Translations under genes and position numbers: made by a program
Assembly (NCBI GenBank): GCA_029267975.1
Contig: JAJUHH010000030.1
Location: 1-13,447, forward strand
Source of the DNA: Clostridiales bacterium
GTDB lineage: Bacteria; Bacillota; Clostridia; Lachnospirales; Lachnospiraceae
Direction: 5' to 3'
Length of the DNA stretch: 13,447 nt
Shown: piece by piece, positions 7,722 through 13,447 of the stretch
How positions within the stretch are numbered: position 1 is the stretch's first letter
Layout of the letters: each line of letters opens with the position of its first letter
Notes under the pieces: model-generated
What the model was told of the DNA's origin: nothing
The model's database searches: none
What the model saw: the letters and a program-made list of their open reading frames with translations, nothing else

Positions 7722-8321
7722 ATGAAAAAGTTGGCTCTTTGCATGACGATGCTGCTGCTTTTGTTTGGTTTGGCAGGCTGCAATAAGGAAGCAGAAGCTT
7801 TAACTGCAGATAATGTAACCGCCAATACGATACTGGCCAAAGCAAATGGAGTACTTCAGGTAGCGACGGTTGAGGATTTTGACAAATCTTATTATAACCT
7901 GGAAGAACTAAAAAGCTATGTTACTAAGGCAATCAGTGATTATAACACAAAAGCTGGAGGCAACAAGGTCGTCCTGGATGAGATCCGTTTAAAGGGTGGT
8001 AAGGCTATCATGATTGCAACCTATAGCGGTATGGATCAGTACTGTGCCTTTAATCAGGTGACCGCGGCATATTTTAACGGAGGTGTGGGAGAGCTATCAC
8101 TGGATCTGCCCTCAACGGTGGTGACAGAAAAGGATGGTTCTCTGGCTAGTACCCGGGAGGTAATTCAGAACAATAAGTACAAAGTGCTGATTATGTATGA
8201 GCCCTACCATATTCAGGTAGACGGCAAGATTGTATATTATTCTGAAAATGCTAAGCTTGTAGATAAAAATGAGCTTGAGAGTGCTGACGAAGGAATGACC
8301 ATCGTCGTATTTAAACCATAA
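7722..8321 (+). CDS. Unrecognised secreted lipoprotein
   Basis: I do not recognise a family. The 199 residues begin with a clear lipoprotein signal: MKK, a hydrophobic run LCMTMLLLLFGLAG, then lipobox LAGC with the lipidated Cys at position 20. The mature part (21-199) has no membrane segment and no cysteine cluster. Segments such as KVVLDEIRLKGGKAIMIATYSG and YKVLIMYEPYHIQVDGKIVYYSE, given here only as landmarks, look like alternating beta-strands of a small extracellular alpha/beta domain. It ends MTIVVFKP. An ATG at 7695 is in frame, but GGAGGG (7707-7712) nine bases before 7722 and the signal peptide fix the start. It sits between recO and glyS and probably shares a transcript with glyS. 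Its role at the membrane surface is unknown. Confidence 0.85.
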   Translation: MKKLALCMTMLLLLFGLAGCNKEAEALTADNVTANTILAKANGVLQVATVEDFDKSYYNLEELKSYVTKAISDYNTKAGGNKVVLDEIRLKGGKAIMIATYSGMDQYCAFNQVTAAYFNGGVGELSLDLPSTVVTEKDGSLASTREVIQNNKYKVLIMYEPYHIQVDGKIVYYSENAKLVDKNELESADEGMTIVVFKP

Positions 8322-8353
8322 GGTCGGAACGATAAATCATAATGGAGGAAACT

Positions 8354-9742
8354 ATGGAAAAAACAATGGAAAAAATCGTGGCGTTAGCCAAAGCCAGAGG
8401 CTTCGTATATCCCGGTTCAGAGATATACGGCGGACTGGCCAACACCTGGGATTACGGTAATCTGGGTGTAGAATTAAAGAATAATGTAAAAAAAGCATGG
8501 TGGTCCAAGTTCATTCAGGAAAACCCGTATAACGTAGGTGTGGACTGCGCAATTCTTATGAATCCCCAGACTTGGGTTGCATCCGGTCATCTGGGTGGCT
8601 TCTCCGATCCCTTGATGGACTGTAGGGAATGCCATGAGCGTTTTCGCGCAGACAAATTAATTGAAGATTACAACATGGAGCATGGCATTACAGTGGAAGG
8701 CTCCATTGATTCCTGGTCTCAGGAAGAGATGAAGAAGTACATTGACGAACATAATATCAGCTGCCCTACCTGCGGCAAACATAATTTTACGGATATCCGT
8801 CAGTTCAACCTGATGTTTAAGACCTTCCAGGGGGTTACCGAGGATGCGAAGAATGTCGTATATTTAAGACCTGAGACCGCGCAGGGTATCTTTGTAAACT
8901 TTAAGAATGTTCAGAGAACCTCCCGCAAGAAGATCCCCTTTGGTATCGGACAGATCGGTAAGTCCTTCCGTAATGAAATCACTCCTGGCAACTTCACCTT
9001 CCGTACCAGAGAGTTTGAACAGATGGAATTGGAATTCTTCTGCGAGCCGGGTACTGACTTGGAATGGTTTAACTACTGGAGACAGTTCTGCATCGACTGG
9101 CTGAAGTCCCTTGGTATGAAGGATGAGGAAATGAGAGTCAGAGACCATGACGCTGCTGAGCTTTCCTTCTATAGTAAAGCTACCACGGATATCGAGTTCT
9201 TATTCCCCTTCGGATGGGGCGAGCTGTGGGGTATTGCGGATCGTACGGATTATGACCTCACCCAGCATCAGAATGTATCCAAAGAGGATATGAGTTACTT
9301 TGATGATGAGAAGGGACAGCGATATATTCCTTATGTAATTGAGCCTTCTCTGGGAGCTGACCGTGTTGCTTTGGCCTTCTTATGTGCGGCTTATGATGAG
9401 GAAGAGATCGCAGAGGGAGATGTACGTACCGTACTTCATTTCCATCCGGCTCTTGCGCCGGTAAAGATCGGCGTGCTTCCTTTATCCAAGAAGCTGTCTG
9501 AGCCTGCAGAGAAGATTTATATGGAGCTTTGCAAGACTTATAACTGTGAGTTTGATGATAGAGGCAATATCGGCAAGCGTTACCGCAGACAGGATGAGAT
9601 TGGTACACCTTTCTGCATCACCTACGATTTTGAATCAGAAGGCGACGGAGCAGTTACCGTGCGTGACCGGGACACCATGGCTCAGGAGAGAATCAAGATA
9701 GAAGACCTTAAGACATATTTTGAGAATAAATTTAAATTTTAG
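8354..9742 (+). CDS. glyS: Glycyl-tRNA synthetase, single-chain homodimer type
   Basis: The enzyme charges tRNA-Gly with glycine using ATP. It belongs to the class II single-chain (alpha2) type, not the two-gene glyQ/glyS type of Bacillus. It has 462 residues. The start shows [20 protein letters not shown] in part (GLANTWDYG is diagnostic). Two Cys pairs, CREC (90-93) and CPTC (137-140), suggest a zinc-binding insertion. RPETAQG lies at 172-178, motif 2 around [14 protein letters not shown] (216-229), motif 3 EPSLGADR (330-337), and the anticodon-binding domain occupies about 367-462. Of three nearby in-frame ATGs, 8354 is preferred: TGGAGG (8343-8348) lies five bases before it, while the ATG at 8342 has no ribosome binding site. 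Some annotators use glyQS for this type. Confidence 0.96.
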   Translation: MEKTMEKIVALAKARGFVYPGSEIYGGLANTWDYGNLGVELKNNVKKAWWSKFIQENPYNVGVDCAILMNPQTWVASGHLGGFSDPLMDCRECHERFRADKLIEDYNMEHGITVEGSIDSWSQEEMKKYIDEHNISCPTCGKHNFTDIRQFNLMFKTFQGVTEDAKNVVYLRPETAQGIFVNFKNVQRTSRKKIPFGIGQIGKSFRNEITPGNFTFRTREFEQMELEFFCEPGTDLEWFNYWRQFCIDWLKSLGMKDEEMRVRDHDAAELSFYSKATTDIEFLFPFGWGELWGIADRTDYDLTQHQNVSKEDMSYFDDEKGQRYIPYVIEPSLGADRVALAFLCAAYDEEEIAEGDVRTVLHFHPALAPVKIGVLPLSKKLSEPAEKIYMELCKTYNCEFDDRGNIGKRYRRQDEIGTPFCITYDFESEGDGAVTVRDRDTMAQERIKIEDLKTYFENKFKF

Positions 9743-9754
9743 AAAAAAAGGCTT

Positions 9755-9782
9755 TTCTTATTACAAGATTCTATGTTATACT
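9755..9782 (+). promoter_or_regulatory. Possible extended -10 promoter for ppdK
   Basis: TGTTATACT (9774-9782) is an extended -10 element with TATACT at 9777-9782. A weak -35, TTCTTA (9755-9760), stands 16 bases upstream. The predicted start near 9789 places both leader hairpins inside the mRNA, about 142 bases ahead of the start codon. A second candidate, TTAACA (9861-9866) with TATATA (9885-9890) at 18 bases, overlaps the right arm of the large hairpin. Only a weak AT-rich hairpin (AGAAAA with TTTTCT, 9741-9758) stands between glyS and this promoter, so read-through is possible. Confidence 0.45.
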
Positions 9783-9798
9783 CTCTAATGGTCATAAT

Positions 9799-9814
9799 CT
9801 ATTGGGTTCAATAG
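9799..9814 (+). promoter_or_regulatory. First leader hairpin before ppdK
   Basis: CTATTG (9799-9804) and CAATAG (9809-9814) form a perfect 6-bp stem with loop GGTT. One base separates it from the much larger hairpin that follows, so the two would stack or compete at the very 5' end of the ppdK mRNA. Confidence 0.55.
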
Positions 9815-9815
9815 A

Positions 9816-9875
9816 GGAATAGGGTGTTAAAGCATTAGGTGAAAGGTTTCGCATAATGCTTTAACATCCTATTCC
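9816..9875 (+). promoter_or_regulatory. Large leader hairpin or operator before ppdK
   Basis: A 22-bp inverted repeat (9816-9837 with 9854-9875) has a single G-U pair. Its 16-base centre forms a further 5-bp stem (GTGAA with TTCGC, loop AGGT) after one G/A mismatch, so about 60 bases fold into one rod. No T-tract follows on either strand, so it is not an ordinary intrinsic terminator. It ends 38 bases before the ppdK ribosome binding site. It could stabilise the mRNA, be an RNase III site, or act as a DNA operator, since its right arm covers a possible -35 box. Confidence 0.75.
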
Positions 9876-9930
9876 CTGTGATACTATATAACATGTAATG
9901 ATTAAAATAATTTAGGAGGGCACTTACAAA

Positions 9931-12552
9931 ATGACAAAATGGGTTTATTTGTTCAAAGAAGGTAAGGCAGACATGAAGAACCTTCTTGGTGGTAAAGGCG
10001 CTAACTTAGCAGAAATGACTAATTTAGGGCTTCCGATTCCCCAAGGCTTCACTGTGACAACTGAAGCTTGTACAGACTATTATAATAGCGGCAAGAAAAT
10101 CAGAGAAGAAATCAAGACTCAGATTTTTGATGCATTAAAGATTCTTGAGGAGCAGCAGGGTAAGAAATTCGGTGATACCGAAAATCCCTTACTTGTTTCC
10201 GTTCGTTCCGGTGCCAGAGCTTCCATGCCTGGTATGATGGATACCATCCTGAACTTAGGTTTAACGGATGCGGCTGTAGAAGGCTTTGCAAAGAAAACCG
10301 GTAATCCAAGATTTGCATATGATTCCTATAGAAGATTTATCCAGATGTTCTCTGACGTTGTTATGGAGATCAGCAAGTCCAAGTTCGAAAGAGTTCTGGA
10401 TGAGATCAAAGAGAAGAAAGGTGTTCATTATGACACCGAGCTGACTGCTGATGACTTAAAGGAAGTTATCGCTCAGTTCAAGGCTTTATATAAGGCTGAA
10501 AAAGGTACAGATTTCCCTCAGGATCCTGCAGATCAGTTAATCGAAGCTGTTACCGCTGTATTCCGTTCCTGGGACAACCCTCGTGCTATCTACTACAGAA
10601 GAATGAACGATATCCCTGGCGACTGGGGTACTGCAGTTAACGTTCAGGCCATGGTATTCGGTAACATGGGTGATACCTCCGGTACCGGTGTTGCATTTAC
10701 CCGTAATCCTTCCACTGGTGAAGCAAAGATCTATGGTGAGTACCTGATCAATGCTCAGGGTGAGGACGTTGTTGCTGGTATCAGAACTCCTCAGCCTATC
10801 ACCAAGTTAGAGCAGGATATGCCTGAGGTATATCAGGAATTCATGAGAATTGCTAACCTGCTTGAGAACCACTACAAAGATATGCAGGATATGGAGTTTA
10901 CCATCGAAGATCGTAAGCTTTACTTCTTACAGACTCGTAACGGTAAGAGAACTGCTCCTGCAGCTTTAAAGATCGCATGTGATTTAGTGGACGAAGGCAA
11001 GATCACTAAGGAAGAAGCAATCAAGAGAATTGAAGCTAAGTCCTTAGATCAGTTATTACATCCTACCTTTGACGCTAAGGCTCTGAAGGAAGCTAAGCCT
11101 GTTGGCAGCGCTCTTCCTGCATCTCCCGGTGCAGCAGCTGGTAGAGTATACTTTACTGCTGAAGATGCTAAGAATCATCATGACAAGGGTGAGAGAGTTA
11201 TCCTGGTTCGTCTTGAGACCTCACCTGAGGATATCGAAGGTATGCATGCAGCTGAAGGTATCTTAACTGTTCGTGGTGGTATGACCTCCCATGCAGCCGT
11301 TGTTGCTCGTGGTATGGGTACAGCTTGCGTATCCGGTTGCGGCGAAATCGTAATCGATGAAGAAGCTAAGTTATTCACCCTTGGCGGTGTTACAGTAAAA
11401 GAAGGAGATTACATCTCCTTAGACGGTTCCACAGGTAACATCTACGTTGGAGATATCCCCACAGTAGAAGCTTCAATCAGTGGTAACTTTGATAGAATTA
11501 TGAAGTGGGCTGACGAGATCAGAACACTGAAGGTAAGAACCAATGCAGATACACCTGCTGATGCAGCTAACGCTGTGAAGTTTGGTGCAGAAGGTATCGG
11601 TCTTTGCCGTACAGAGCACATGTTCTTCGAAGCTGACAGAATTCCTAAGATCAGAAAGATGATCCTGAGCAAGACTGTTGAAGCAAGAGAAGCTGCTCTT
11701 AATGAGTTAATTCCTTTCCAGAAGGGTGACTTCAAGAGACTTTACGAAGTAATGGAAGGCAGACCGGTTACCATCCGTTTCCTGGATCCCCCGTTACATG
11801 AGTTCGTTCCTACCAACCCTGAGGATATTGCTGCATTAGCAAAGGATATGGGTCTTACAGTTGAGGAAGTACAGGCTACCTGTGATTCTTTACACGAGTT
11901 CAACCCCATGATGGGTCACAGAGGCTGCCGTCTTGCTGTAACCTATCCTGAGATCGCAAGAATGCAGACCAGAGCAGTTATGGAAGCTGCGATCGAAGTT
12001 AAGAAGGAAAAAGGCTTCAATATCGTTCCTGAGATCATGATCCCGCTGGTTGGCGAGAAGAAAGAGCTTAAGTTCGTTAAGGATGTCGTTGTTGAGACAG
12101 CAGAAGCTGTAAAGAAGGAATTAGGTTCCGACATCGAGTACCATGTAGGTACCATGATCGAGATCCCTCGTGCAGCATTACTTGCTGATGAGATTGCTGA
12201 AGAAGCTGAGTTCTTCTCCTTCGGTACCAACGACTTAACACAGATGACCTTCGGCTTCTCCCGTGACGATGCAGGCAAGTTCCTGGATGCTTACTACAAG
12301 ACCAAGATTTATGAGTCTGATCCATTCGCAAGACTTGATCAGGAAGGTGTTGGTCAGTTAGTAAAGATGGCTGCTGAGAAGGGCCGTGCAACCAGACCTG
12401 ACATCAAGCTTGGTATCTGCGGCGAGCATGGTGGAGATCCTTCTACCGTTGAGTTCTGCCATAAGGTTGGTCTGAACTATGTATCCTGCTCACCTTTCCG
12501 TGTGCCGATCGCAAGACTTGCAGCAGCACAGGCTGTCCTTAACAATAAATAA
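9931..12552 (+). CDS. ppdK: Pyruvate,phosphate dikinase
   Basis: The enzyme reversibly converts pyruvate, ATP and phosphate to PEP, AMP and pyrophosphate. In anaerobic Firmicutes it links glycolysis, gluconeogenesis and pyrophosphate use in the cytosol. The 873 residues agree with the well-studied Clostridium enzyme. The N-terminal nucleotide-binding domain (about 1-340) opens with LLGGKGANLAEM and contains SVRSGA and DTSGTGVAFTRNPSTG. The swivelling domain carries the catalytic His454 in GGMTSHAAV, with Thr452, the usual regulatory phosphorylation site, two residues before it. The C-terminal PEP/pyruvate barrel (about 515-873) has GLCRTEHMF and catalytic Cys830 in GICGEHGGDP. AGGAGG lies 11 bases before the ATG. 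Codon use is visibly stricter than in neighbouring genes (Arg mostly AGA/CGT, Gly mostly GGT), which suggests high expression. It appears to be a single-gene transcript. Confidence 0.98.
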   Translation: MTKWVYLFKEGKADMKNLLGGKGANLAEMTNLGLPIPQGFTVTTEACTDYYNSGKKIREEIKTQIFDALKILEEQQGKKFGDTENPLLVSVRSGARASMPGMMDTILNLGLTDAAVEGFAKKTGNPRFAYDSYRRFIQMFSDVVMEISKSKFERVLDEIKEKKGVHYDTELTADDLKEVIAQFKALYKAEKGTDFPQDPADQLIEAVTAVFRSWDNPRAIYYRRMNDIPGDWGTAVNVQAMVFGNMGDTSGTGVAFTRNPSTGEAKIYGEYLINAQGEDVVAGIRTPQPITKLEQDMPEVYQEFMRIANLLENHYKDMQDMEFTIEDRKLYFLQTRNGKRTAPAALKIACDLVDEGKITKEEAIKRIEAKSLDQLLHPTFDAKALKEAKPVGSALPASPGAAAGRVYFTAEDAKNHHDKGERVILVRLETSPEDIEGMHAAEGILTVRGGMTSHAAVVARGMGTACVSGCGEIVIDEEAKLFTLGGVTVKEGDYISLDGSTGNIYVGDIPTVEASISGNFDRIMKWADEIRTLKVRTNADTPADAANAVKFGAEGIGLCRTEHMFFEADRIPKIRKMILSKTVEAREAALNELIPFQKGDFKRLYEVMEGRPVTIRFLDPPLHEFVPTNPEDIAALAKDMGLTVEEVQATCDSLHEFNPMMGHRGCRLAVTYPEIARMQTRAVMEAAIEVKKEKGFNIVPEIMIPLVGEKKELKFVKDVVVETAEAVKKELGSDIEYHVGTMIEIPRAALLADEIAEEAEFFSFGTNDLTQMTFGFSRDDAGKFLDAYYKTKIYESDPFARLDQEGVGQLVKMAAEKGRATRPDIKLGICGEHGGDPSTVEFCHKVGLNYVSCSPFRVPIARLAAAQAVLNNK

Positions 12553-12564
12553 TATCAATATATA

Positions 12565-12592
12565 GAAAGGCAGTTCATCTGGGCTGCCTTTC
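12565..12592 (+). terminator. Probable terminator after ppdK
   Basis: GAAAGGCAG (12565-12573) and CTGCCTTTC (12584-12592) form a perfect 9-bp stem with a 10-base loop, 12 bases after the stop codon. The right arm contains TTT and is followed by CGTTATA, so the T-tract is weak. Position and stem strength still favour a terminator or 3'-end stabiliser. A second small hairpin, AAACAAC/GTTGTTT (12612-12632), follows. Confidence 0.7.
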
Positions 12593-12651
12593 GTTATACA
12601 GCTTGTTCTGCAAACAACGTTCTGTGTTGTTTAAGCACCAGGCTGTATTGA

Positions 12652-12785
12652 ATCAAAAGTAGGCGAATTCAAAGTATTGGTTTTATGATCGGATTTGAAG
12701 AAGCTAAGGCTTATAGAAAGAGCTATGGAGCCTGATTGCAACCTTCGATGATTATATGAAACGGATGAAAGAAGAATACGCTTAA
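12652..12785 (+). pseudogene. Remnant of an unknown protein, apparently frameshifted
   Basis: One frame reads MIGFEEAKAYRKSYGA then TGA (12685-12735). The overlapping next frame is open from 12717 and reads WSLIATFDDYMKRMKEEYA then TAA (12726-12785). Joined by a one-base shift near 12717-12732 they would make a natural-looking, charged, helical C-terminus. No ribosome binding site precedes the ATG at 12685 and no family is recognised. It could be the 3' end of a decayed gene, or chance open frames. Confidence 0.35.
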
Positions 12786-12819
12786 TGCAATATAATAGAG
12801 TGGATGAATAGGTTCTTAG

Positions 12820-12860
12820 TTTTCGCAGGTGAGTTTTAACCACAAACTTACCTGCGAAAA
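12820..12860. repeat. Long perfect-stem hairpin, 17 bp
   Basis: Bases 12820-12836 pair with 12844-12860 over 17 bp with one G-U pair and a seven-base loop TAACCAC. The stem base is T-run then A-run (TTTTCGCAGG and CCTGCGAAAA), the reverse of a terminator, and no clean T-tract follows on either strand. It stands exactly between two gene remnants. It could be a small inserted palindrome, a target of a DNA-binding protein, or a structured RNA. Confidence 0.75.
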
Positions 12861-13049
12861 TTATATCTTGATATTTATTTTCAAACCGGAGCACGCTATG
12901 AAAACCCAGATGGGACGGACTTAATTATCGCAGAGGATTTTATGGGAAACCCACGGCAAAATGAAAAAGTTTATGTGGGTCCATTTGAACAACCGTTTAC
13001 GACATTATGCTTAACACCGAATTCACGTTCTATTCCTATTTACGAATAA
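12840..13049 (+). pseudogene. Open frame without a start, probable gene remnant
   Basis: Frame open from 12840 to TAA at 13047-13049, 69 codons, with no ATG before the Met codon in FMGNPRQ and no ribosome binding site. The reading (parts: YFQTGARYENPDGTD, AEDFMGNPRQNEKVYVG, FTTLCLTPNSRSIPIYE) has balanced composition and Asp/Gly/Asn-rich turns like a real beta-rich protein. I recognise no family. It starts inside the hairpin at 12820-12860, as if the hairpin or a deletion had removed the 5' part of the gene. A chance frame of this length is possible in this DNA. Confidence 0.35.
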
Positions 13050-13150
13050 ACCTGACTCGGGTATCACATGCGAGAACTGTAATTAAGGACGTAAGCCGAT
13101 TGTCCAACGGGTCAATTTTGAGATTAAGTCCGGGTTACGGTGTAATCTAG
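12989..13150 (+). pseudogene. Overlapping open frame, possible frameshifted continuation
   Basis: A second plus-strand frame, open from 12989 with an ATG at 13007 and ending TAG at 13148-13150, reads in part YSYLRINLTRVSHART and then VIKDVSRLSNGSILRLSPGYG. Its later half begins to look protein-like just where the previous frame stops (13047), consistent with one frameshift near 13040 in a single ancestral gene. No ribosome binding site precedes the ATG. No family recognised. Confidence 0.25.
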
Positions 13151-13158
13151 TAAATAAT

Positions 13159-13219
13159 AACGGTATCTCAGGAGGCTCTGATTATCAGAGTTCTCTTGAC
13201 ATACCGTTCGCTTTTATTT
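13159..13219 (+). terminator. Compound hairpin with T-rich tail
   Basis: Three nested stems share one axis: AACGGTAT with ATACCGTT (13159-13166/13201-13208), TCAGGAG with CTCTTGA (13168-13174/13193-13199, one G-U), and CTCTGA with TCAGAG (13176-13181/13185-13190), separated by single mismatches or small bulges. This gives about 21 pairs over 50 bases. CGCTTTTATTTA follows, so it may be the terminator of the decayed gene region or of a small RNA, though the T-tract is interrupted. Confidence 0.6.
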
Positions 13220-13260
13220 ATAGTGTTCGCAAGGATGGAATGCCTAATAAATTTTATTAA

Positions 13261-13282
13261 TCCTTATAAATTCCTTATAAAT
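13261..13282. repeat. 11-bp perfect tandem repeat
   Basis: TCCTTATAAAT occurs twice in direct succession (13261-13271, 13272-13282). It lies in very A+T-rich DNA with further small inverted words (AAGGAT at 13231 and ATCCTT at 13260; TAATAA and TTATTA between them). No gene is visible from 13151 to 13447. Confidence 0.8.
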
Positions 13283-13324
13283 GGCATATATACTGATAAT
13301 CAAACGAGGTAGTGTAAAGTAACG

Positions 13325-13447
13325 TATGAAAACCCGTAGCCTGGAAATTTGGCTCAATCAGAACCTTGAAAATTGCTAGATATAGTTTGTTGGCAGGCTA
13401 CCGCCGCCCTTGACAGCATGACAAAACAATGCTCCGGCATTTCTGCC
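13325..13447. other. Possible edge of a mobile or dispersed repeated element
   Basis: GTAGCCTG (13336-13343) and CAGGCTAC (13394-13401) form a perfect 8-bp inverted repeat 50 bases apart. After it the DNA becomes richer in G+C (CCGCCGCCC) than the A+T-rich stretch on its left, and continues to the window edge. A TTGACA (13410-13415) and an ATG in frame to the end (13418, MTKQCSGISA) are present but without a ribosome binding site. The layout suggests a terminal or non-coding part of an insertion element, but no transposase is in view, so this stays tentative. Confidence 0.25.

Noticed and set aside
8322..8353. T-box or glycine riboswitch control of glyS
   Set aside because: The gap to the lipoprotein gene is only 32 bases and holds neither structure; none was seen before the lipoprotein gene either.
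9816..9875. Reading the large hairpin as the glyS terminator
   Set aside because: No T-tract follows on the plus strand and the stem is 74 bases after the stop; a structured leader or operator fits better.
12791..12796. Perfect TATAAT as a promoter in the decayed region
   Set aside because: No acceptable -35 lies 16-18 bases upstream and no gene follows.
12631..12894. Minus-strand open frame of 87 codons across the hairpin region
   Set aside because: It begins at GTG with no ribosome binding site, runs through the 17-bp hairpin, and its composition (many Ser, Leu, Arg, His) does not look like a real protein.
13050..13350. Group II intron, CRISPR array or TnpB/IscB guide RNA in the right-end region
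   Set aside because: No domain V motif, no regularly spaced repeats, and no nuclease or reverse transcriptase gene is present in the window.

Overview
The window looks like chromosomal DNA of a low-to-moderate GC anaerobic Firmicute, most likely a Lachnospiraceae/Clostridium cluster XIVa relative. The reasons are the strong GGAGG-type ribosome binding sites, A+T-rich intergenic DNA, a clostridial-type pyruvate,phosphate dikinase, a single-chain glycyl-tRNA synthetase, and the era–yqzL–recO–gly order that Firmicutes share. These assignments come from reading the proteins, not from a database search.

Layout. (1) 1-1763: a short leader with a 14-bp tandem duplication, then purH, the bifunctional enzyme for the last two steps of IMP synthesis, and a terminator. 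(2) 1771-2241: a minus-strand cold-shock protein gene convergent with purH, with its own promoter, structured leader and downstream hairpin. (3) 2271-5505: an orphan terminator-like hairpin and a good promoter, then a 979-residue M16C zinc metallopeptidase. (4) 5506-7647: a leader with small palindromes and a stem-loop, then era (ribosome-assembly GTPase), a YqzL-like small protein, and recO (recombination mediator). (5) 7663-9742: a promoter, an unrecognised lipoprotein and glyS, apparently a two-gene unit. (6) 9755-12592: ppdK behind an unusually structured leader of two adjacent hairpins, the second about 60 nt with a 22-bp stem, then a terminator.

(7) 12593-13447: about 855 bases with no intact gene. 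It holds remnants of one or two broken reading frames, a 17-bp-stem hairpin, a roughly 50-nt compound hairpin with a T-rich tail, an 11-bp tandem repeat, and at the right edge a GC-richer stretch with an 8-bp inverted repeat that may be the border of a mobile or repeated element cut by the window end.

Most of the window is housekeeping: purine synthesis, ribosome assembly, DNA repair, tRNA charging, central carbon metabolism. No complete new system is visible. The parts most worth a second look are the ppdK leader hairpins and the decayed, hairpin-rich right end.
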